Part shown: piece by piece, positions 54,809 to 64,000 of the stretch
Position numbering within the stretch: the first letter of the stretch is position 1
Layout: each line of letters starts with the position of its first letter
From: Prunella strophiata
Taxonomy: Eukaryota; Chordata; Aves; Passeriformes; Prunellidae
Length of the DNA: 64,000 nucleotides
Direction: 5' to 3'
Assembly (NCBI GenBank): GCA_036583965.1
Contig: JAZBQD010000001.1
Coordinates: 30,166,597 to 30,230,596 of the forward strand
Program-made: the position numbers and the translations under genes
Notes under the pieces: model-generated
Seen by the model: only the letters and a program-made list of their open reading frames with translations
Told to the model about the DNA's origin: nothing
Database searches by the model: none

Positions 54809-56951
54809 CTATTAATAGTAAACATAATTAGTATTTTCATTTAAGTGACCTAAATTTGAATTCCTAGTAAGATTTCCTTGTCATACAACAAGCCCTCTGT
54901 TCAGTGAAACACTCAGTATTCTTTCAGAGTAATAATATTTAGAACTTTTACAGGTATATTAATGTTCTTCAGCATATGTTTTTCAGGTACCATGCTGTAA
55001 ACCAAGCTGGTTTTGTGTATATTCTATACTAAGGAACATGAGCAGCTAGACTTTACATTAGCTGGTGTAGCCAAATTATCTGTTGTCATCATTGCTTGGT
55101 GTTTGATGTCATGGTTTTTTTGGACATCAATCCATAAATGTTAAAAGATCACAGTCTGCCAGATTTAGTGATTGAGAAACACAGAATGCTATTTTGTTGT
55201 AGATTTACTGCTAAATTCGAACTTGTTTATAATAACAAGATTTTAACTTTGCTCATATTTAATTCAGTCATACTTCCCTCTAGGATAATAACAGGGTAGT
55301 AATAGCAAGTATAAAGGATTTATCCTGAAAAGTAAATCACTGCAATATCCTTTAATAGCCAAACATTTTGCATTTTTAGAAAGATATTACATAATTTTCT
55401 TCTCTCCATATCCTTTTTCGGTCCAGTTAAAGTATGTTCTCAATAACTGGATGTTATGGGAAAAAACCAGACTATTTTTCTGTTATCCTGCTTTTTATTA
55501 TCAGTTTAATTACTTTATGGGTGCCCTTGGAGTCTCTAATGTTTTCAGTGGTGTTTCTGATGCTGTAATTAAGTTCTTCTCCTTAAACGAAGGCTACCTG
55601 GACTGTTGAGTTTTCTCTTTAATAGAATGTGGAATAGTACTGTAAAAGGAGAGAACCCATTCCCTTGAACTGCTGAGGGACCCCATAATTATTTATTCTG
55701 TCTTCTGGCATTTGTGTTTACTTGAATGAAGGGCAGTTAAAAATGCTTCTTTTAGTGTCACATTACCATCAGTCAGATGATTTTCAAATTTTCTTGAGCT
55801 ATCTGCAGCATGCAACTGACTTGCACACTTTCTTTAATGGTAATACGAAATTAGATTGATTTTTATTTTTTTTTAAATTTGACTGTTTCTTATCTTATGT
55901 CAGCTGAAAGACCAGTTGAAAATAAAATTCCATTTCTTGGCTCCTAGGTGGTGTGTTGATATGCATAGTTTCTTGTAGGCATTCAGTCTAGTCTTTATAC
56001 ATTATCCCATAGTTATTTCCCTGATAGCTTCTTCCATTGGTTTTTGACTGTGTTTTTAAATATTTTGAATCTGAGTTAGTTTGCTGCTGAGTGGGATCTT
56101 CTCAACTTTGAATTTTGAATGCTTGTTGTTTACAACCAACTTTATAAGTAATATAATTGATACCTGCCTAAGTCCAAACCCAGAAGTCCTTACATCTAGA
56201 ACATGGCAGTTTATATTTTGGCATTTTAACATGAGATCCATGATTTCTGGTTACTGTACTATTTTTGATCTTCAGCTCACTTTGTATTTCCAATTTCTGT
56301 AACACTGCTCAAAGGAATTATTTTATCTTCTAAGCCCTGGACCAAATGTACTGCAATGTCCATGTAGTTTTCATTAATTCAGCACCAGTTGTCTAGTGTG
56401 CTCTGTGGTGCGTGAGTCTGGGTTTATGTGGAATTAGGAAAAGATGCATTATTCAGTTTAAGTAATTAAAAACCCCAAACTGAGTATCTGTGTTCCTCCT
56501 GACTTTTTTGCAAGACTGAATTAATCAAAAACAAATCCTATTGAGACTGGAATTGATATAAACTGATGCAAAGATAGTTGGGCTTTTGCTAGAAAGATTA
56601 GAAGTTAAGAATTCCATGCGAGACTTGAGAAAGTTCTTTTGTGTCTGTTTTTTCTGAATATCAAAGGGCTCTGATGGAACTGATGTACTCACCTGAGACT
56701 GGAGGTTTATTTGAACTGGATCATTCATATCCTTCCAGTAATCTTCTGACAATTCTTTCACTCCACTTTATATAGATGAAACTAAGAAAAGTCAGGAGAG
56801 AATTTGATTAAGATTTTTCACTCTTTTTATAATTCTGCATTCAAAAGGGGAAACTTTGTTAATGTGGGTATTTACATGCACTGCTTCACCTGAGAGGTCC
56901 AAACCCCAGTGGGATTAGGAAAGATGACTTCTTGTGCTTCAGTGCTCCATA

Positions 56952-57117
56952 TCAATATGACAAAAGCAGTTGGTGAGAACTTGCTGCTGGTAACACCAAG
57001 GTTGTGGCTTGGTCCCACAGCAGTGGGACACACCAGTCCCTGTCTGGGCATATACCTGGGAGTTGCACTTGATCCTTGTGGGTCCCTTCCATCTCAGAAT
57101 ATTCTGTTAATCTGTTA
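56952..57117 (+). mobile_element. tRNA-Ile-derived SINE with CR1-like 3' tail (TguSINE1 type)
   Basis: The head resembles tRNA-Ile. An A-box-like AAAAGCAGTTGG (56962-56973) matches TAGCTCAGTTGG, then GCTGGTAACACCAAGGT matches the anticodon-arm region, and GGCTTGGTCCC (57006-57016) is a decayed B box. The tail, CTTGATCCTTGTGGGTCCC then TTCCATCTCAGAATATTCTG, is the conserved 3' end shared with CR1, which lets the SINE borrow CR1 reverse transcriptase. The same tail sequence, reversed, begins the CR1 at 4536. An insertion of about 25 bases appears to separate head and tail. SINEs of this design are known from passerine birds, which narrows the likely host. The copy is old and no longer matches Pol III boxes exactly. 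Confidence 0.78.
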
Positions 57118-58779
57118 AATTTTGACCTTCCTGCTCGTGTGACATTTCAGAATTAACGGTTGGATGGTTGAAAATCTGTTCCTTTAGCCACTATTCTGTC
57201 TTTACAGTTGCAGCATTTTGCTATACAAAGTCAGACAGCATATAGAGAAGGAAAATTTGGGAAGTGTTCTTAGAGCTGAAATATTTAAGGCTTTTTCTGA
57301 GGTTTTGAATTGCAGGATATTTTTACCATCTGGCAGTTTCATACAATATTGACTTAAGGAAACAGTATCCTTTGTAGTTTGTCACATTTTGACACTTGTT
57401 TCACATCAATTTTTTGAGTGCTTAACACTCTCTAGTACTTCTGTATTTATACTCTTACATTATACAGGGCTTACTTGATTCACTGCTGACCCACAGATAT
57501 TTAGCCTTCATTAACCTTGTTATCACCTTCAACAGTGCTTAGTATCATATTATCTCAAATTCTAAATGAAAATGGAAACAAAGCAGAGCAATCTGTAAAA
57601 TGAAGGACATATTTCTGCACCACAAAAGTGTCTCTGAAGTTATTGACTCCTCCATAGCTACTTGCACTGCAGTGGCTCACCTAATGGATTGCCAGAAAGT
57701 TTGCCAATAAAGCTAATGATGCTCAGAGGCCAGGATTTACATGTTCTTTAGATCTGCAAGCTTTGGGAACTTTTTTGTTACTTTTTTTAGTTTCTTCTGT
57801 TCGGGGAACTTTTTAATTTTTAATGGTGTTAAAGAAGATGCTGCTAAACTTGGGAGTGTGTTTTTGTTTCATTCAGGCGTTTAGTTTTTGTTTTTGTAAA
57901 AGTCAGTACATTATGTTTATAAATTGTATATAGTTATTAAATATTTTTCTCTAAATCTATCCAGTGATCTTCTCCTGTTTTGAGATGTATAAAGGGATAT
58001 GAAATGAAAAAATGACGTTTTTTTGGTATTTTAGATTTCAGCCATCTAAGCTTAACTTGTCTTCAAAATTGCACAGGCAGTTACCAGAAGCAGGTTTTCC
58101 TATGATATCTCACCAGATGCAACTTTGATTCAAAATCTGAATGTTGGGAAAGCAGTGTATTTAACTTTACAATTTCATTTGTTTGTTGTTGTTAAATATA
58201 TAACATGTGGCAGATAAAAAAAGAGAATAATGCATCTTTTAATTTATAAATAGTGTTAAAATGTAGAAAAACGAGGTCTTCTACTTAACTAAAACTGCTA
58301 TAAAACTTTCTAAAGCTGTTTTCTTGTTGCAGTTATAGGTGACTTATACAGGGAAATTATTTTGCCATCTTTTAAAATCACCTTTTATAAAGTAAGGCAG
58401 CTGGAACTGTGCTACATGGACAGGTTTAGTACACAGCATTTTGTTAAGCATTATCCTTCAAGGAGTGCTGGTTTTATTCAAAACAGTAATAATGAAGCAT
58501 CACTGTGGATGTTTAGCTGAAATGAATCAGCTGTGTATCATCTGAAGTGTGAAGTTCAATTTGGAGAGGTTTTTGCATTAAAGTTGGGATATCTAGCAAC
58601 CATAATCTTCATAATCAAAAGTAAATTGTTGTAGTCCCTTAGAAGCACAGATGACTGAGAGCAAAATGCTTTTTGAAATTTCCGAGGTACTCAAAACTCT
58701 CCAGTCATTAGGTCTCCATTATCACATAGTTACTCTGCTTTTCAGCAGGAATTAGCAGTCAGCTTTATTGTCTTCCTAA

Positions 58780-59090
58780 TTGCTGATTGAGTTTTTCTTT
58801 GATCAGCCCCACACCATGTGGAACGTTTTCCTACAAAATGGGAGGGGTTTTTGTGTATGGGCGAGCTCATGGTGCCTTTCCAAGCGCTGTGCAGCCAGCA
58901 GGTAATGCCAGTCTCATTCATCCACCCTGCAGCCCCTTGGCCATCCAAAGTGTCATTTGCTTGAAGACCGCGAGTAGTTGCAGCTGGCATAGACTTGGGG
59001 GTGTGGATCATACCTGCAGAGCCCAGCAGAAGGTCTTTTTTTTGCTGGGAGCTAGCTGGAATATTATCAGCCAAACAGAGCACTGACACT
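58780..59090. other. CpG-containing patch of raised GC, nature unknown
   Basis: About 300 bases of higher GC with several CpG dinucleotides (GGAACG, GGGCGAGC, AAGCGC, GACCGCGAG), which are very rare elsewhere in the window. Both strands are open for about 100 codons (58787-59086 on +, 59089-58742 on -), but neither product resembles a known protein. A conserved intronic regulatory element is one possibility; an unrecognised repeat is another. Confidence 0.45.
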
Positions 59091-59291
59091 GTGTGCTGAA
59101 AGTGAAGTGAGGATTATTTTCACGTTTTAACAGTTTGCTCAATTTTACTTAATTCTGTTCTGGGATGCTTTTCTCTGAAGTAAGTCAAGGGAGTCAGTGA
59201 AGTTCAAGTATTGATTGCAGTGTTGTTACAGCAGAAGAAAGAATCACAGCAGGATAAATATAAAATCCTAATATGGCTTGAATACCTTCAC

Positions 59292-59308
59292 TTTTTTTTT
59301 TTTTTTTC
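59292..59308 (+). repeat. T17 homopolymer
   Basis: Seventeen consecutive T following ACCTTCAC. Confidence 0.9.
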
Positions 59309-62300
59309 TTTTTCATAATGCAATGTTTGAAAATCTTTCCTATTCAACATTCATCTTCCCTGATACCAAAACTCCTAAGTCCTGGAGGGGTTCTTACCAA
59401 TGTATGTAAGGGTTGCTGTAGGTGATAGGTGTAAAAGTTCAATTTTTAGTTATGAACAGAAGTGATTAGTTAATTATATAAGTAAATAAGTTTAGATAAT
59501 TTTATTAGTAAATATTAAAATTTGTGTTGTAGATATATAATTTATATACATTTTATGCAATTTGAGTATTTGAAATTTAGGTACTTATTAAAGCATAGTT
59601 AATGAAGTGTTTCTTAATGGCTAACGTGGTTGGGACAATGCTAATTCTGAAGAAAAAGTTATTTTCATAATGGCTAGTGTGCAGGACAATATATATCATG
59701 ATGGTGTGGCAGTCAATTGAACATCTGAGTTTCTACATGTGTAGTATTGTGAATATAAATTAAAAGGAGATGATCCTTTATAAAGCAAATGGTTTGATTT
59801 GGGCTTTTATTATCTGTTAAATTCCATGTTTGTTTTTTTCTGTGTTGTTTCACTTTCCTTCCTATTGTGGCAAAGTGTAGATATCAGCACTGTAAAAGCA
59901 GAGACATCTGGAAATATCATCTGAATTCTTTCATGTTCACTCTCACCTGGGAAATTAATCTAGAGAAAATTGTACATCTTCAAATTGCATGTGGGGCAGA
60001 TCCTGTAAGAAATATGCTGCATTCGGTGGAAAATAGCCAGTGATACATGGGTTTGAGGAGGAGAGTCTTCTAGGAAAATTTCAGACACCTACTTTACTAG
60101 GCACTGGCTCTAATCTACTCTGATAGTGCACAGAATTTTCACTGTCTTCTCTAATTGGTTGGGTAACATTGGCCTTTAAGGGAAAGCATTTCTGTGCACC
60201 TGAAAATACGAGAATTTTCTTCTCAGTAGGCGGATCACAGATTTTCTGACATGGATTTGAAGAGAAGAGTTTTAAATGCTCCTTCCTTTACTGGCTTTAT
60301 TCTTGACTCAGTCTTAGTGATGAATTGACACTTGCAGTTCTCAGACCTCATATTTAAGCATGATGCACTACTGAGGAGGTGAAGACTATATTTTTAGTAC
60401 TGATTGGAGTGAAATAAGGGATGCTGAAACATGGTGCATGGATCTATACAACAGCTGTGTTTGCAAAAAGCAGTTAAAGCACCATAATCTTTGATTTCTG
60501 TGGAATTTTATGACTAAGTTCTTAATCCTACAGCTGATCTGAAATACTCTATTTATTGTTGGTACAATATAAATTTACACAATGTGCAAGGAATCACTCT
60601 GTACACTGAGTAAAAGGCTGTTGCTTCACCAGGAGACAAGCATAAATATTTTTTGAATATTTGTCATCCATCTGGTCAGAAAATGGAATTAATGTTTTGT
60701 GCACCTGAATCATAATCACATACAGCATTTTGTGGTGTACTATTTTCATAACTGGTTTCTCATAATTAATTAATCAGTATGTATCTGCTCATATCCATTC
60801 TTTAACTATTTTCTTTGTGCAACTCAAAGGCTAAAGAGGCTCACTGAATAGGATGCATTATATCATACCAGTTGATTAGAAGTGAAATACTTGACTCCTT
60901 TTCAAGCCCTATTTCATGGTATGCTCATTGTTTCTTTGGCAGTTATGGCCTGTGCCTTGTGACTCACGGGAGCAAAGACAGGCAGAATTGCAAGTCTTTT
61001 TTTAAATCAACCTCCTGCAGCATGAGTCAGGCTTTAGATCTGGCCTTTGCCCTTCCTTTGCCTTTGTTCTTATCATTTGTTCTGCCCTATGGTTACAGCC
61101 TCTCAAAATAGCATATTCCTGATTTTAGTGCAATTTGTTCCTGATGAATGCCAGGGAAAATTATATAAGATGCTAACTTGTGATTTTTCAGGAAGGGAAG
61201 CCTCTTTATATTGAGTTGTAATGGTCACTTTAGAAAGCAACCCCCAAATTTCCAACCTTCTGTGCAACGTTCTTTGCAAGGTTAGCTTGCTGAGGTTTAA
61301 CATCTTATTTCAAGGGTCATTTTTGTTTTAGTAGAACCATCAGTAAAGTGTACAATTAATATTTTTCTTCCTAAATCAAAGAATTAAAAAAGGCATATTT
61401 TCCATCTCTATGGACTTGCAGTATCAGGAAAGGATTACACAAATTTAATATTAAAAAAATAAAAAATGAGAGCTGAATAAACTTCTTGCCTTCTTAACTC
61501 TCTTTTACTGACTAGGTCACCATGAATACTGGTTATTCTTCCCTTCATGGTTTCAATCTTTTGTTAAAAATGGCACCAACATCACTTTGGTGGGATAATA
61601 CTTCTTCTGTAATATAAAATGTTGGCAAGTTAATACTCCCTGGTTTTATGTAAAGATCTGCTCTTCTTCTACTGCTGGCTATGTCTGTGCTTGGGTTATA
61701 GAATATGACAGAGTTGTTGCCTGAAGTGGTGTAAAGCAGGAAAGTGAATGTTTACATATTGAGTGACTGGTTTTGTTCTTGCTAATGTCAAGCTTTCTGA
61801 AAATGGTTTAATAGCTTAAGACTTTGAGACAAAAAATAAATAATGCAACTACATGTGTTTTCTCAGGAACTCAAGATTGGATTGTAAATTTACCTTCTAA
61901 ATAATTTAATGAGATTAATGAGTGGTAAATTCTTGGCAGAATGAGCATTATTTTGGTTTTGTCATAATCTATGGATGTTGTTACAAAGCTGGACTTAAAA
62001 GTACTTGTTGACCAACATGTAGAGCTTTTAAATTCAGACATAGCAGGTTATATTTTCTTTTCTATGAATACTTTCACCATTTTTGAAATAGCAGCAATGA
62101 AAATTTTATGGGCCATTTTGTGTACAGCAAATGGCTTTTACATTGTCATTTCAGAAGTAACAATTTAAAAGAGAGGAAAGGTAGCATGTAGAAAATTCTG
62201 TGTTCACTTATTGTAAATTAAATTAAAAATTAATTTTCAAGGAGAGAATAGTCACAGGATATAACACAGTTATTTTCTCTGCATCAGGTTTCTCCTTGGC

Positions 62301-64000
62301 AGGTTTCCTTGTGTTTTGTGGTTTTTTACAGATTGTGCTTTTGAGCACAACTGTAAGCAAGTAGTATCCTACAAAAGCACAAGCAAATCCATCACCCATG
62401 TCTAATCCTGTATTTTAAAAGACAATAATTTGATACCCACTTTTACCCACTAAATTGGTTTTCCAAGGCAGGAAATCTTCTCATCTTCCCTTGCTCTCCT
62501 TCAAGATGATATAGCAAGTACATAGCTGCATAGCCAAAGGTAAAGTGGAGCTTAGCTGCTGACAAGTCTTGCTTTCTTCTCCTGCATGTTTAACCTCAAT
62601 AGCTGCACATTTGGATGGACTTTGAAAGCAAGTTGTCATTTAATTATAGCAGTCCTTCCATAAGTATGTAAATCTGTTTTTGTGACAAGTTCAAGGAGGG
62701 TCATGGAGTGATGTCCTTCAAGGGTATGCTTCTGTAGAAAAATATGAAAAACTTCACTTGTAAGTAGGTTGGATTCATTAAAGGCCTAATAGGTTGTTAA
62801 AGTCATTCTAGAGCTGTTTATAACAGAATGTTTGTTGATTAGTTTGGATTAAATACTTCAGAGCAGACTGCAGACATTTCAGGTACTGCTGATAACACAG
62901 GGTTTAGGAGTTTTAGGTCTACCTCAGACCAGGAGGCCAAGGACCATGTCCTTCACAGGGCTAGGAAACAGTGATATTCTACTGATGGCACCACCCTAGT
63001 GTGCTTAATTGGACTCCAGACTTTCACTCAGATGCTCATCTGAGCTAGAATACCTAAAAGGTATTTTTATGGATAACTGAAAAAAAAAAATTAGTCCACA
63101 GAGAATAATTTTCTGCAATCTAATTTTACATCTAATATTAAAAAAAATAATGGCCAAGTAATGGATTGGTAGCAAACTATAAATGTCACTGAAAACAAGA
63201 AGCTGTCTTGGGTAATTGGGTTGTAGAACAAAATACTAAAAAATGTTAATTTGAAAAGCAGAAACGTCTGCACAGGAAAGTAATACCAGCAGCTTTGTGT
63301 GGCTGGCTGTGATGTTGGAGAACACTTCTCAGCACAATATGCCATCGTCCTGCTGCTGCTCAAGTTTTTTTAAACTTGTGGAGCAGGTTTATTTTAGATG
63401 TAATCCTAGTTTGTGTCATTTAATTTATATTTTCAAATTTTGATGTATGCAACAGATTAAGCAGTGCACTGACCAAAAAGAAATTGATAAAAATCTGGCT
63501 ATGCCAGGAAGCTGAGGAGTTCAAAGAATACTGTCAAGTTGTTAAAACCAAAATAATAGGTTATGTAAACTAAACAGCTTGGATCTTGCTATTTATTACT
63601 TAGGTCCTGTTTTCTTTTAGAAACTTCCAGGCTTTCAAGGTAAATGGATTCTACACCCAAACATTTGCTGTACTAAGTACTCTAATCATAGGTTTAAAAT
63701 TGGATAATAGTCAAGAGGAAATACAGAAAGAAAGGAAAATAGTGTGCCTTATATGGTAAAAAGTAAGTAGGACGTGCATTCAGTTTGAGCTGTACAAGAT
63801 GTGATTAGTAACACAGATAAGTACTACCCCATTCAAATCTTCCCAGTTGGAGAGGAATGATTCAAGTGCTCACAGATCAATCTTGGATGTTTGTCAGCAT
63901 GCAGAGATAAACCCCATCCCTACAGACTCAGTAGAACCTGACTGGTGACCAGTGGGAACATAACCAGGTGGTTTCTAAGAATGTAGTGTTAAAGGTTACA

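Larger units (their letters stand above)
50009..56951. other. Intronic sequence without recognised genes
   Basis: AT-rich intron with T16 at 51331, T18 at 53605 and T30 at 54779. No convincing exon or transposon was recognised in it. Confidence 0.55.
57118..64000. other. Intronic sequence to the window end
   Basis: AT-rich intron with T17 at 59292 and a CpG-bearing, less AT-rich patch at about 58780-59090. No coding exon could be recognised. The rest appears unique. Confidence 0.55.

Noticed and set aside
56955..57018. A functional tRNA-Ile gene
   Set aside because: The cloverleaf is decayed, the B box is mutated and the CR1-like tail shows it is a SINE head.
63605..63642. A micro-exon-like pattern: TTTTCTTTTAG, 19 bases, then AAG|GTAAAT
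   Set aside because: Such pairs occur often by chance in T-rich introns, and a 19-base insert would break the frame.

Overview
This window is vertebrate nuclear DNA, almost certainly from a bird and probably a passerine. It is AT-rich and almost entirely non-coding. It carries chicken-repeat-1 (CR1) LINE fragments, and near 56.95-57.12 kb a tRNA-Ile-headed SINE with a CR1-like tail, the architecture described for passerine SINEs (TguSINE1 type). There are no operons, bacterial genes or viral genes.

Only two protein-coding exons can be supported, both on the + strand: 46624-46717 and 47674-47785. Joined, they encode the S1-S2 linker, S2, the S2-S3 loop, S3 and the start of the S3-S4 linker of KCNMA1 (Slo1, the BK large-conductance Ca2+- and voltage-activated K+ channel). 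They match the vertebrate protein residue for residue where I can recall it (P137 to L204 in the usual Slo1 numbering). They carry the voltage-sensor residues D153, R167 and D186 and the Mg2+-site residue N172. Splice sites and phases agree (phase 2 in, phase 0 between, phase 1 out). The rest of the window is KCNMA1 intron: more than 46.6 kb upstream, 956 bp between the exons, and more than 16.2 kb downstream. I did not find the preceding S1 exon or the following S4 exon.

Layout: 1-4.35 kb is unique intron with one splice-like open segment at 94-237. 4.35-8.48 kb is a head-to-tail tandem duplication of about 2.06 kb, each copy holding a 5'-truncated CR1. 8.5-41.7 kb is mostly unique AT-rich intron with homopolymer T tracts, small hairpins, a pyrimidine tract and a GC-rich patch near 18 kb. 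41.7-43.9 kb is a longer, decayed minus-strand CR1 with recognisable reverse transcriptase. 46.6-47.8 kb holds the two exons. 47.8-64 kb is intron with a 20-bp minisatellite near 50 kb, the SINE near 57 kb, and a CpG-bearing patch near 58.8-59.1 kb.

The items most worth checking are an in-phase open segment with splice-like ends inside the short 956-bp intron (47120-47308/47324), the recent 2-kb tandem duplication bounded by T runs and G-rich tracts (a possible assembly artefact), the 23-T run next to the S3 exon's acceptor, and the excess of long T runs over A runs on the transcribed gene's sense strand. I saw no convincing new biological system. No database search was possible.
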